This document shows, in pieces, positions 23,081 through 33,512 of a DNA stretch of 64,000 nucleotides. A program made the translations under genes and the position numbers. This DNA comes from Astrothelium macrocarpum (Eukaryota > Ascomycota > Dothideomycetes > Trypetheliales > Trypetheliaceae): assembly GCA_021030915.1 (NCBI GenBank), contig JAGEMR010000107.1, forward strand, positions 1 to 64,000, read 5' to 3'. Each line of letters starts with the position of its first letter. Positions within the stretch are counted from its first letter, which is position 1. Below the pieces are notes generated by a model. That model ran no database searches, had not been told where the DNA came from, and saw nothing but the letters and a program-made list of their open reading frames with translations.

Positions 23081-24398
23081 TCAAGCACTGAACAGCCTAT
23101 ATGCGATGGCGTGATCCAGAGCCCTGATTTTTGACCGTGTATTCTTCTCAATCATAGATTTGGCTGCTTCCGTATCAATTCTCCATGGCTTGATAAGGCC
23201 CTGGTCATGTAGACAGAATATGACCTGAGAAGGTTCTCCAAGCCATTTGCAGACTTCTGTAGCAGCTTCCGCGGCACTGCCGTCGAACGGCTTACCATCG
23301 AAGTTCGCTCTGCCCGCTACTGCGAGAATAAGGACATCTGTATCATGTCAGCTGCTATTCTTGCCTTCGAAAGTCGAGTTGCGACAACCTGGTCTTGGCT
23401 CCAGATTCTGGAGGATACCTCGATAGCCGCCCAAGTGGCTATTCCAAAGAAGAGTCTTCCCTCCGATTTGAAAAGAAAAGATCATCTGCCCACCGTCGAA
23501 GCTGCTCATGATATTTCGACTTCTATCTGAAGAATATTCGAGAAAGGCCTTCTCGCTAGAGTCCAAGTGCTCGGCGGGGACGATTTCACCCAAGCGCAAT
23601 AGACCATAACGCATTCCTGCGCAAAATTAGACACAATCGTCATCTACTTACAAGGGCCGTCTATACCACGTGTGATATCTATGGTACAGGCAAACTGAGA
23701 GCTGCCTTCATATACGGTCGCAGTATCCATTGTCTCAGGTATATCTGTGTGACTGTAATTAGCGTGAGCAAATGTTGCATGCTTTCGGAAAGCGAGATAT
23801 TTGCCTTTGGCCTGGTAGCAAGCAATGCAGGCTGGGCCACTGCGATCGTGTAAGCTTTTCCCTCGACTTCTCCAACTGCCATCGTAAACTTACAGCGTGA
23901 ACCGCCATGACGGCGAGAGAAGGATCGGGAAGAAGAGGCGCGCCAGGCGGACCAGCGGCAAGAGGGCCTTCTCCCTTACGAGCTGCCTCACGAGCTGCAT
24001 GGGTGAATAGAGGTATCCGTTCGCCGCCAGCGACAGGCAGTAACTGTTCTTCGGGTACTCCTGCTTCTCTGAGCACGTTGATGGCTTCCCCATTTGCCAC
24101 GACAATTGCGCCAGTCTGTTTGGCTAGACGGTCACATCCGGGTAGGTGATCGAAGTGTGCGTGGGAGATGCAAATATAATCAACAGGGCCGGCGTCTACA
24201 ATCCTCATGTACGACGGTAATAAGCTGGGTCGCTCGAGCCAGGTGTCGAGGAAGATAGTGAGACCACATGCTCGTAGGCGAAACGTTGTTGCTCCTAAGC
24301 TATAAGTTAGACAAAGAGGAATGCTGGCTCAGAAGCAGTGATTCATCTCGATTACCGAACCACTCCAATGTCGCCTGGTCCTCATCGTCCGACATCAT
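23081..24398 (-). CDS. Metallo-beta-lactamase-fold hydrolase
   Basis: Six exons on the minus strand: 24398-24356, 24294-23894, 23839-23805, 23752-23667, 23616-23389 and 23337-23081, total 1,050 nt, 349 aa. The metal site HAHFDH (residues 59-64) fits HxHxDH and follows DAGPVDYICIS. Later blocks WPSLHCLLPG, SHTDIPETMD, TRGMRYGLLRLGE and the C-terminal LILAVAGRANFDG are those of fungal cytosolic MBL-fold proteins of the UlaG/lactamase_B_2 kind. The intron at 23753-23804 has a GC donor (AAAG|GCAAAT) instead of GT; every other junction is GT-AG. It could open a lactone or ester ring, which would fit downstream of a monooxygenase. It ends 161 bp from the SDR and shares a promoter with the transporter. 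Confidence 0.82.
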
Positions 24399-24495
24399 GA
24401 GGCGCTCTCAGGATCTGCAATCTTGATCGGTAGGTGCGCTTAGACTTGGCCAGACTCTGGGGCTTTAATTGAGGTTTGCGTGTCCACAATCAGGC

Positions 24496-24523
24496 TGTGG
24501 AGACCTCAACCACCGTCTCCACA
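24496..24523. promoter_or_regulatory. Inverted repeat TGTGGAGAC / GTCTCCACA in the hydrolase-transporter promoter
   Basis: Perfect 9-bp arms (24496-24504 and 24515-24523) are separated by 10 bp in the 269-bp space between divergent start codons at 24398 and 24668. The arms match the TGTGGAGA pair upstream of the monooxygenase. It is a good candidate operator for the co-located C2H2 regulator; CreA binding is the alternative. Confidence 0.5.
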
Positions 24524-26127
24524 CCACTCATGCACATCCGGTGGGGCGGCATCGCACTTCTGTAGATCATTAGGTTTGCACCTTTCCCTTGGCGCGATTT
24601 CTGAATTGCTTCGGATCACTGAAATTTTGGAATCGATATCTAAAGCGACATCGTCAGCGGTACCGTAATGGAGATTTCAAAGGTCGCGGAAACCACACAT
24701 ATCGAGGACCGCAAGCGCAGCGTTGGCTCGCCTTCTGAGCACTTTGAGTTTGCGACAACAGAAAATGAGCAAGATTCGAACTACGTAGTGGGCTTCCAGA
24801 CCTTGCTTGCTATTTTCGCGTTGGCTCTGGCTAACTGTAACGCAACTCTTTCGAATACCACTAATACTATCATCAAATTCCAGGTCATGAGTGTCGGCGG
24901 AGCCTCTATGGCGAGCTGGATTGCGAACGGGAATTTTCTCATGACGCTAGCTTGTGCGCCCATCTTAGGCTTTCTTGCAGATCGGCTAGGGAAGAAATGG
25001 TTTATCGCCGGTGGGTGTGCACTTGGAGTTGCTGGCTCCTTCGTAAGCTCGTCAGCGACCAATGTATTCACCATTATCGGTGGCAATATTCTCGTCGGTA
25101 GGTACTTATCCTACTATTCTGACCATCTACTCAAGCTCAAGCAGGCGTTGGTAATGCTGGATGCGTCGTGTCTATCGCCGCTAATCAAGAGATCATTCCA
25201 AACAGACTGAGACCGCACGCTTTTGGGTTTGCGCAGACGATCAACAGCATCGCCGCTGTTCTGGGTACATTTCTTGCTGCAACCTTCGCCCAATCAGGCA
25301 ACTGGGCATGGAGTTATCGTTTCAATGGCATTGTCTATGCGATAGCTGGTCTATCAGTTCTGATGACGTACCGGCCTCCACCCACAGCTATTCGTCGGTC
25401 GAGTACTTTGGGAGAGATCTTTGGTGGTATCGATTACGGGGGAATCCTTTTACTTGCGGGCCCCTTAGCTTTGCTAGTCATCGGCCTTACATGGGGCGGT
25501 ACCACATACTCCTGGAAAAGTGGGAGAATTGTTGGGCTCCTTGTAGGCGGATGCATTGGTCTCCTGCTCTTTGGCCTCTTCGAATGGAAGGTGAAGAAGA
25601 CTGGCGCTATTCTCGACCATCGTTTGTTTGAAAACTACAATTTTCCGATTCTCTGCTTCGTCTGCCTTATCGATGGCATGTTGCTGCTCGGCGTCAACGT
25701 CCTGTACGCACAGGAAATTCCGGATCTATTCAATGCGGATGCTATCAGAATAGCAGTCACTCTCAGCCCGTACCTCATCACTTCGACAGTCGGGTGCCTA
25801 CCTGCCGGCTGGTTAATGGGGAAGACGAAATCATACAGGCCCCTGCTCATTGTTGCGTTGCTTTGGTGCAGCCTGTTCACCGGTGAGTGCAGAATTCAAC
25901 GGCATGCGTACAGGTAATTGACCACAGTCTGCACAGGTCTCATGGCTACAATAACCTCTACTCGTCTGCAATCGGCGTACGCCTTCTCGGCATTGTTCGG
26001 TATCGCTACCGCGGTGACGACCGTTGTACCGAGTTCGTAGTAATTTTACTACTCTCCAGTCGGACTCGCTAACCTATTCACAGTCGTTGCTCTTACTCTT
26101 TCCGTACCATCATTCTTGCTAGGTACA

Positions 26128-26135
26128 GCGGCAAC
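26128..26135 (+). repeat. Left target-site duplication of the hAT element
   Basis: GCGGCAAC immediately precedes the element end CAGGGATC and is identical to the 8 bp immediately after the other end. An 8-bp duplication is the hallmark of hAT insertion. Confidence 0.97.
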
Positions 26136-28638
26136 CAGGGATCTTAAAAATTATTCTACATTCATAAGTTATGAATAATTCAGCAAATTCATAAGTGAAT
26201 AAATATAAATGAATAATTCATAATTATTCAGCTTCCGTCTGATTTTCCAACTGAAAATTCTTTTCTTCTACAAAGTATCTTTCTTTATCATACCAATGGC
26301 GTCAAATTCTGAAGCTTCTTTTACAACAACTCCTTCGAATTTATCTGATGAACGAAGTTCTCGAAAAAAGACTTCTGATGTTTATCAATATATACGCAAA
26401 CCGTACGACGACGAACCAAAGACCAAAAAAGAAAAACCGTTATATTACTGCAAAACTGAGAGATGTTATTGGAACTCAGAAATAATAACAAATATTCGTA
26501 CGCATCTGAAGGGACATGATATCATGAACGAGGCTCGCATCCCAAAGGCAAAACAGACTGCGTATTCACAGTTAACTGCATTATACGCCCAAGCGATGGA
26601 AGACTCGTACGAAACAAATGAGTTTGAAACAATGATTCTGAAAAGGATTATAAAGAAAGACGTTCTAAAGCAGGCGTTGGTCAACCTTATTGTTGTACGA
26701 AATCTTCCTTTTGAAATCGTCAATTGGTCAGAGTTTCATACACTTTGTTCAATCCTGAATCCAGAAAACAGGACGATTCTCCCCACCAATTCTCATACTC
26801 TGACCTCGTACATCCAAGATTAATATGCTATCCAACAGGACCTCGTACGAAAAGATCTTCAATCAGCATTTACAAATATTCATCTTTCAGTCGATATTTG
26901 GACCTCACCGAACAACCTTCTTTTTCTTGCGATCTGCGGCCATTATATAAATAGCCAGTTAAAGCTTCAGAAAGCCCTTCTGACTCTTCATACAATAGCA
27001 GGTCATTCTGGAGAAAATCAATGGAATATTCTCCTTCCGGTCCTTCGAGAATATGGAATTATACGAAAGATTGGTACTGTAATTGCGGATAATTCTGGAA
27101 TAAATGATATTCTCTATCGTATGATCAGCGAATATCTACATAAAGAAGATCTAAAATGGGATTCAAAAGAACAAAGAATCCGCTATCAAGGACATATCAT
27201 TAATTTTGCTGTTCAAGACTTTCTTTTCAAAAATGTAATTGATACATCTCTTCTTGAGTTATATGAAAAAGAAAAAAACGAAGATATTGAATTAACTCAA
27301 TAACAAAAGAAAAAAAAAAAAGAAGATTTCCGTATATTTGGAATTCTTGGAAAATTACACAATATTATTATTCATAACCGTAATTCTGCAATTCGTACGA
27401 AAGAATTCAAACGAATCGTTGGAAGAATGATACCATTAGACAATCGTATAAAATGGAATTCGTGATACTCTTTTCTTGAAATTACTCTCAAACACGAGGC
27501 AGGAATAGATGAGTACATTAAACATCATCTGGAGATTCTATCATATGATGTTTTTTCTGCATATGATTGGAATCAGATTCGTATAATCTGTGACTTTCTT
27601 CAATCATTTAATCGAGTAATTTTAGAAACGCAAGAAGATAACGCACGTTTAGACAAAATTCTTATATCAATAGATATTCTTTTAACTCATATTGAGGAAA
27701 CTCTGATAAATTATATAATCTTTTTTAAATTCTTTTATACAAAATATTAATCGGCCATAGGAGAAATATAAAAAGGTAGATAAAGAATACATTTTATAAA
27801 TCCAAAAATGCTGGAAGAAATATCGTATGTACTATCAGCAATCAGACATCTCACCGTATTATACGGCAGCACTAATTCTTCACCCCCAATTTCGTTCGAA
27901 ATATATTCGAACAATCTGGCGAAAGAATTGGGGCGATTCAGCACTCAAAAGAATTGAGGCACTTTGGAATAAGTTTAAGAGTATTCATTATATATCTGAA
28001 CCTCCCTCGTACGATCAACTCCAAAGCCAAACCTCATCAAAGAAAGAAAAGAAACAAGATTCGTATGATAAGATCTTCGCAAGAATTGAGAGTCAAATAG
28101 AGACAGAGAATGGAGAAAATGAATTTCGTAATTACTATCAGAAAGCGTCATATAGAATTGGAAAACTGACAGCTTTACAATGATGATATCAAGATTAACA
28201 ACAGAAACGTTGGCCATTTCTTTCACGCTTTGCAATAGAAATTCTCTCAATTCCAATAATGAGTGATGAGCCAGAGAGAATTTTCTCTGGAACGCGCCGT
28301 ACAATCTCATGAGAAAAAAGCAGGCTTGATGAAGATAATATTGAAAGAATTGAATATTTAAAGAATTGGATTCGGAGTGGTATTTTAATAACTGAACAGA
28401 ATACGTACGAAGACTGAAAAACGTTTACCTTTTCTCTCAGAAGAGAGTCGTTTATTTTATTCAGCTATTCTAAAATCAATAGAAATACATAATCATAATA
28501 TATCTCAGAATCAAATACGTTAGTGTACAAAATTTATAAAAATTCTTAAAAATTCTTAAAAATCCAATAATTCATTCATAATTATTCATAATCTGAATAT
28601 ATGCATTCATAATTATTCATACATTTTTAAGATCCCTG
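26136..28638 (+). mobile_element. hAT-superfamily DNA transposon, degenerate (2,503 bp)
   Basis: Terminal inverted repeats begin CAGGGATCTTAAAAAT at the left and end with its exact complement at the right. The subterminal zones on both sides are packed with ATTCATAA/TTATGAAT words. The interior is strongly AT-rich, unlike the host gene. A transposase frame starts at 26296 with a BED-type finger (YYCKTERCYWN ... IRTHLKGHD), continues with LSVDIWTSPNNLLFLAI and IIRKIGTVIADNSG, and ends near 28200-28380 with the hAT dimerisation block MSDEPERIFSGTRRTIS. It is broken by stops at 26821, 27301, 27463 and near 28309, several of the type CAA to TAA or TGG to TGA. The copy cannot make a full transposase. 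Confidence 0.95.
26296..28390 (+). pseudogene. Broken hAT transposase gene
   Basis: The reading frame shows the BED zinc finger, the RNase-H-like core (VDIWTSPNN, VIADNSG) and the C-terminal hAT dimerisation motif in order, interrupted by in-frame stops and at least one frame change between 27730 and 28190. The first segment alone is open for 175 codons. The stops fit C-to-T changes in CpA contexts, as left by repeat-induced point mutation, but this is inferred from one copy. Confidence 0.85.
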
Positions 28639-28646
28639 GCGGCAAC
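28639..28646 (+). repeat. Right target-site duplication of the hAT element
   Basis: GCGGCAAC follows the element end GATCCCTG and repeats 26128-26135 exactly. Confidence 0.97.
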
Positions 28647-29130
28647 ACTAAGCATATCTGCGCGCGCGCTTGGGGGTATTGTCGGCGTCACTATATTCAC
28701 GGCGATCTACAACAACAAATACGCTACAAACCTGCAAAAGCATGTTATCGGCGTCCTTTCGCAAGCTGGGGAAAATGAAATCATTTCGGACGTCCTATGC
28801 GCGCTTTCCTCCGGCGCACCAACGGCAATAGCTCTCAAAAACTTAAGAGATCTTCCAACACAGCTAATCGAACCTATTCTAGAGGCTGTCGTTGTAGCGA
28901 GCGCTGCATCGTGGAAGGATGTCTGGATAGCCATAGCGTATGGATCTATCTCTGTCCTTGTACAACGAGTCTATCTGACTGTCGTCCACAGGTGTATCAT
29001 TTTGGCTGGAGCCATTGCCAGCTGCTTTGTGAAGTCTGTTAGCGCACAAATGACGCATCACATCGAATCCGCATTGGAGCCGAGTACGACACGTGACGAG
29101 CAAATGAAAATGAAGACACCAATGTTTTAA

Positions 29131-29914
29131 TACAGCTGTTGGGTCCAGACATATTTAAATATATCCGAAAGGGATACATATCATGAATCGTCGAAAATGA
29201 GATACTCCTTAACGAATGATAGCTATAGGTAATAGTCATGATTTATGTTGGGGCAAAAAGGTATGTATTTAAATTTTAGAGGTCGTGATGGGAGTGCAGA
29301 GCCTTAGAACTTATGTGTAGGTCATATGGCCGACCGAACCTGAGAAGATGAAGTACACTAAGCTCTAAAGAGAACAAAGGGATTTATGTAGTACCTAGGT
29401 GGCTGGTCGCCCAGCCCCACGACTGAGTCCAACATCCGAATTCCTTTCAAGTCCGAAGATCTACCAAGAGCGAAGGTGGAAAAGGCAATGCAAACTGTAC
29501 ACGCATGATGCAATTGAGGGGATGTTGCTTAGAAGGTTAGATCAGCATTTAAGAGCTACATGGGAAAAAAAAGGAAAGATGAAAGATTAGCTGAATCCAT
29601 TTCATTGGTACTTGACGTACGCCACAATTTCGTCTATGCAATAATCGGGAGCGCTTGCGTTCTCTAGGCATGCGTATGCACTTATGCAGTTTCGAGCACA
29701 AGAACGAGCATCCAGTTATTAACTACAGCAGGTCTCGGGCAGATATTCAGTGTCAGGATTAAGTTCAGCTTGGGTTGATGAATGAATGATACGATATGTC
29801 AGGTCTGGAGCCTTCAGTAGATCATAACGTTGGCCCTGGACCCTGAAATGCTAATTCTTTGGGGCTGCAACGAAAGACATTGATAACTTTAACAAGAATT
29901 TTTCTGCTCTCTAT
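29131..29914. other. Intergenic region, nothing supported
   Basis: About 0.8 kb of mildly AT-rich DNA between the transporter and the 93-aa gene. Frames up to 63 codons (29399-29590) have no recognisable content. Confidence 0.5.
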
Positions 29915-30291
29915 TCAAGATCGGCCTTCGGTAATTTTCTCCGCATCTTTTGTGGATTCGGCCAGTGCACTTTGTTGGCTTTCTGGATCTGAATCTTTGT
30001 TGACATCGGTTTGATTGTATCCTTTACCTTGCTCTCTCTCCTCTTTGACATGGTCCAGTAATTCCTTTCCAACCTAACAGACCACGAATCTTAGTAAAAG
30101 GCATAAAATAATACCCATCAACGATGAGAGCGATGCTAATATTGGTGAAAGACATCTCAGTCACTTACGGTTCTGTTTTCGTTCCCTAATGCAATACCAG
30201 CTCCAACCGCGTCGAAACTAGCATCTGGCTCAACGGTTGCCAAATCCTCGTTATTGTAGGCAGCTCCGGCTACAGTCCCGTCCTTGCCCAT
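29915..30291 (-). CDS. Hypothetical 93-aa acidic protein, or last exons of a larger gene
   Basis: Exon 1 30291-30169 and exon 2 30073-29915 join in phase 0 through a 95-nt intron with donor GTAAGT, branch TACTAAG and acceptor GTTAG. The product is hydrophilic, begins MGKDGTVAGAAYNNEDL and is rich in Glu, Asp, Asn and Gln, without membrane segment or known domain. The frame stays open upstream of the ATG to about 30310, where an acceptor-like TTTTGAG occurs, so these could be the final exons of a longer or partly lost gene whose other parts may be the frames at 30355-30836. No function can be assigned. Confidence 0.4.
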
Positions 30292-31295
30292 GATCTCAAG
30301 AATTCGAGCGGTTTGTACTCAAAACAGACAGAGAAGGTTTTAAAATGATTGAGGTTAAAACAAGTTGCAAGGCTCCTGAGGAATGAATTTCAAAATGTTA
30401 TGGGTTGCAAAGCCTTCTTTTAAAACAGTATCCCACAAGCTCTTGGAGGCAGTGCTTATGCTATTACGGAGCAGTGCGGGGTTGAATGCATGATTTTCGT
30501 GGAGATCACCTAAATCAATCTTCCAGTCATCGCGTGGGCGATGTGCTATAGGCCAACATTTGCAGACATAAGCCGAGAGGAGAATGCTGCTTCGCTTCCA
30601 ATAGCTTTTCTTGGTATAGTTTTGCGCCTGATAGGTTTTGTTATGCCGGGCGTTAAATGAATCCGGCGAAGTGCGTGATTGTGCAGGAAACATGATAAAA
30701 CTGTGGAGGCGTATACGGCCGTAAAGCCCCCAATATTAGAGACAAGAGCGATTTCAATAGCGCCACTGGAATTTTGTGCTCCTACGCTTTCTGACAGTTG
30801 CTTAATATGTACGTTTCCGTGAACTGAAGTACCCATATATCTGCATTTTTCACACTACCAAGTTCATTTACAAAGTCGGATTCAAATATTGTCGAGAGAA
30901 AAGCGGTAACAACGGGAAAGTGGATAAAAAAAAATCTAAAAGCCCTAGAACTGGCTCTAAGTCGCACTCAAAAGTGTCTGATAATGAGGCACAGGCTATC
31001 ACCTTCAATCGATAATATAGCAAATTTAGCATAAACATAAAAATTCTTTTGAGTATTTATATAAAATCTGCAAAACAAAATACTGAATGAATTATTATTG
31101 ATTTATTATACATTAAATTTGAAAAAAAGGAAGAGCGATTCGTAGCCTTGGAATGATTAGTGTGGTGATAATGGTCTGTGTCTCAATATCGGACACTTCT
31201 GAGTGCGATCTAGAGACTGGATAGAAAACTTACCTCCCTAAGCGATAAGTTTTATAAAATGAATATGTCTCTTTCGAGAAAAATTAGATAGGATT
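30292..31295. other. Region with overlapping minus-strand frames, possibly a decayed gene
   Basis: Minus-strand frames at 30355-30693 and 30546-30836 overlap and look partly protein-like (for example HNILKFIPQEP; ALVSNIGGFTAVYAS), but no donor or acceptor pair joins them cleanly and no family is recognised. From about 30960 to 31290 the DNA becomes AT-rich and featureless. Confidence 0.3.
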
Positions 31296-31399
31296 ATTGA
31301 TATATTGGTCTACATTTACCCGATATGGGTCGAAATTGGCTGAAACGAGAACAGATATCCCCAAACGGCAAAATCTGATCCCAATTCCCCAGCACAAAA
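31296..31399 (+). repeat. Dispersed repeat, copy B
   Basis: Same sequence family and orientation as copy A at 15186-15291, about 80% alike by eye, ending CCCCAGCACAA. It sits exactly where the MFS pseudogene loses its homology, so it probably replaced or cut off the 3' end of that gene. Confidence 0.7.
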
Positions 31400-32818
31400 C
31401 CTACCCTTTGAGTCAGACAAAGGGAGCGCCACTATGAGAATGCTTCCAAGCAGCGTGATGATCACCGCAATATTTCCCCAAATTATTCGATTACTGTATG
31501 CTCGAACTAAGTATGCCCATCCCAACAGCGAGATGACCTCAATAGCACCAGAGATACAGCCATATAGTGAGCTTTCTTCGGCGGTGTATCCAAAGGACTG
31601 AATGAACAAACTGAAAAACTTGTTAAACCCCCATTAGAAATATCCGCAGCCAGAGCAATTATGCAAAACGACCATGTCACTGGATCAAATAGAGCCTCTC
31701 TTAGTTGATAAACCTTCAAATACTTATTTCAAATGCCTTGTTGATTTCTGCAAACTCGTTCTACAGCTAGAACATGATCTTCTCCAGTGAGCCACCATGC
31801 ATTGAGCTGACTATCGGGGACAATTATTAAGAAGACAACGCCGAGTACAATAGTCATGAGACCGGTAAGTAAGAAGATAATCTTCCATGGAGCAATGCTG
31901 AGTCCATGCACGTTAGCTCCATGTGCGATACCTATTCAAAGTAAGCAAAGTTCCTTGATTGACTTAAATTTCACGGACCATAGGCAACAAGTCCGCCAAA
32001 GATCTGGACCCATCCATTAGAACTAGCCCACCAAGCTGTTCGAATCGCTTGTTCTTTAGCCGTATACCACCTAAACTAGTTGATTAATCAATTTCTGTCA
32101 GTATTGAAGGTAACTAACCTGCGATGTAAATACCACCCAGCCTGGAGACACAAAGGCTTCGGATATTCCAAGAAGTAGCCTAATGACCACCGCGCCCGCA
32201 AAGCTCTGGACACTTGCAAAGCAGGCGAGAGTGATGCTCCATAGAAATATCATGGTACCAGGGTATTCTGCCAATGGTAGACGCTGGAGTAGCCATGAGG
32301 CTGGATATTCGGAACCTAGATAGCCTAATGGCAGTGGGAGTCTACACATTTGAATCGGACATGATTAAAGGTATACCGAAATAGAAAATGCTACCAAGCC
32401 ATTGATAATTGTCACCTTTGAGTCCAGTGTCCTCCGGCATGCCGGTGACGCTCGCATACGATAATGTAATCTCTAATCTCGAATTAGCGCGCAGTACAAC
32501 GAATCAGGAGCAGTATTTGCGACGCATTGCCGAGGAAATTCAGCCCATAGATGAGACACAGCAGCTATAGCAGTTTTTCAGCTCAACAGCCCTTGGCAAG
32601 ACATACACTAGTCATACCGGCATCATCATTCTATCAATTTTGCGCCGCAGTCGTCTATCAGACGATGCGTCTATAGTAGTAACGGCATCTGACACAGCTT
32701 TCAAGGCCTCGTCACCGTCAATCTTGTGACCGAAGACTTGCCCATCAGACGATGCTGCGGCAAAGCCATCTGGACTATCTGTGATAGCTGTATTAGAGAT
32801 ATTTTTTTCTGTTGACAT
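31400..32818 (-). pseudogene. Decayed Dal5-type (allantoate/vitamin permease family) MFS transporter
   Basis: Reading on the minus strand, exon 1 (32818-32618) gives a cytosolic tail ending RRKIDRMMMP and joins LLCLIYGLNF at 32564. Later blocks LSYASVTGMPEDTGLKGDNYQWLGS, YLGSEYP, RLLLGISEAFVSPGW, FRWYTAKEQAIRTAWWASSNGW and APWKIIFLLTGLMTIVLG are those of anion:cation symporters. Damage is clear: the early DKxTLSYA block has lost its normal junction, an in-frame stop (TGA, plus 31729-31731) replaces Gly in the QQGIGNK block, and a one-base frameshift lies near 31605-31625 before IQSFGYTAEESSLYG. The last helices are missing where copy B of the dispersed repeat begins. It is unlikely to be functional. 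Confidence 0.85.
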
Positions 32819-33353
32819 CGTGGTATGTGATATATGATATGTTGATTAAATAGAGAATTCGAGGCGCAATCGATAAGACAGAGAAACAAAAATCCACCAA
32901 GGTTGATCAATGAGTAAATACACGCAAGGTAACGGGAAAAGAGAGAGCCATCCACCTTTATGGTGTGTGGGTCGCACGGATTCATACCTATCCGGCTAGT
33001 CGTCCTGTAAAGACGCGGCCAGCCTATCTATTGAGTAAGGTCAGTCCTCTCTCCTCCTATCGGAGGATCACTGCAGGCAAACTTACCCCACCACCTCCAA
33101 ATGACCGGTAAGAATCCCAGTTGGGGCGAAATCTCTCGCTTTTTGAAACAGAATACGAAAGCTCTACAAAATAACAAAAATCGCGTATGGCAAGACCGAG
33201 AAGAGAAAAAGCGATTTGTGTACGCGCTATACCAGTTTGCCGACCCGCATAAACGATCTCTCCGCTGTGAATGTTTTACGGGTCCATCCAACGATAGGAT
33301 TGTAGAGTGTATATTATTTTATCATTCATAAAAGCAGACTATGTGTAAGAGCA

Positions 33354-33483
33354 ACGAACGCGTAGAGATAGAAGACGGATAGGGATTAAAAAAATGCAGG
33401 GATACAGAACGCGTAGGGATAAAGGCGACGTAAAGATCGAAAACGGGGACCAAGGACGGGGACCAAGGACGGCGACCAAGGAC
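33354..33483 (+). repeat. Degenerate minisatellite
   Basis: GAACGCGTAG occurs at the head of two related units about 50 bp long, and the 3' part is a 13-bp unit GGGGACCAAGGAC repeated three times at 33445-33457, 33458-33470 and 33471-33483 (last copy with one change). Confidence 0.75.
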
Positions 33484-33498
33484 GCGTACCCAGATTGA

Positions 33499-33512
33499 CC
33501 AGCACAACAATT
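33499..33512 (+). repeat. Dispersed repeat, terminal fragment C
   Basis: CCAGCACAACAATT is identical to the end of copy A (15278-15291) and follows the minisatellite directly. Only this short end is shared, so it may be the terminal sequence of the same element family. Confidence 0.35.

Larger units (their letters stand above)
24668..29130 (+). pseudogene. TRI12-like MFS efflux transporter, split by a hAT transposon
   Basis: Coding pieces are 24668-25097, 25145-25882, 25937-26032, 26084-26135, then after the element 28647-28937 and 28992-29130. The pieces sum to 1,746 nt, in frame, 581 aa, the normal length for 14-helix drug:H+ antiporters of the TRI12/DHA2-like group. Recognisable parts are the N-terminal cytosolic tail, the loop LADRLGKK, the IDYGGILLLAGPL and GLTWGGTTYSW segments, and a late SARALGGIVGV motif. 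The insertion follows the second base of a Thr codon in a late membrane segment. The transporter half outside the element shows no stop or frameshift. With the element in place the product would lack its last helices, so it is probably inactive in this isolate. The substrate is unknown; export of a cluster substrate or product is inferred. Confidence 0.88.

Noticed and set aside
28938..28991. Odd in-frame sequence near the end of the split MFS transporter
   Set aside because: It is open in frame, but the segment has GTATGG, CTGAC and CACAG and is better read as an intron, giving the usual last transmembrane helix.
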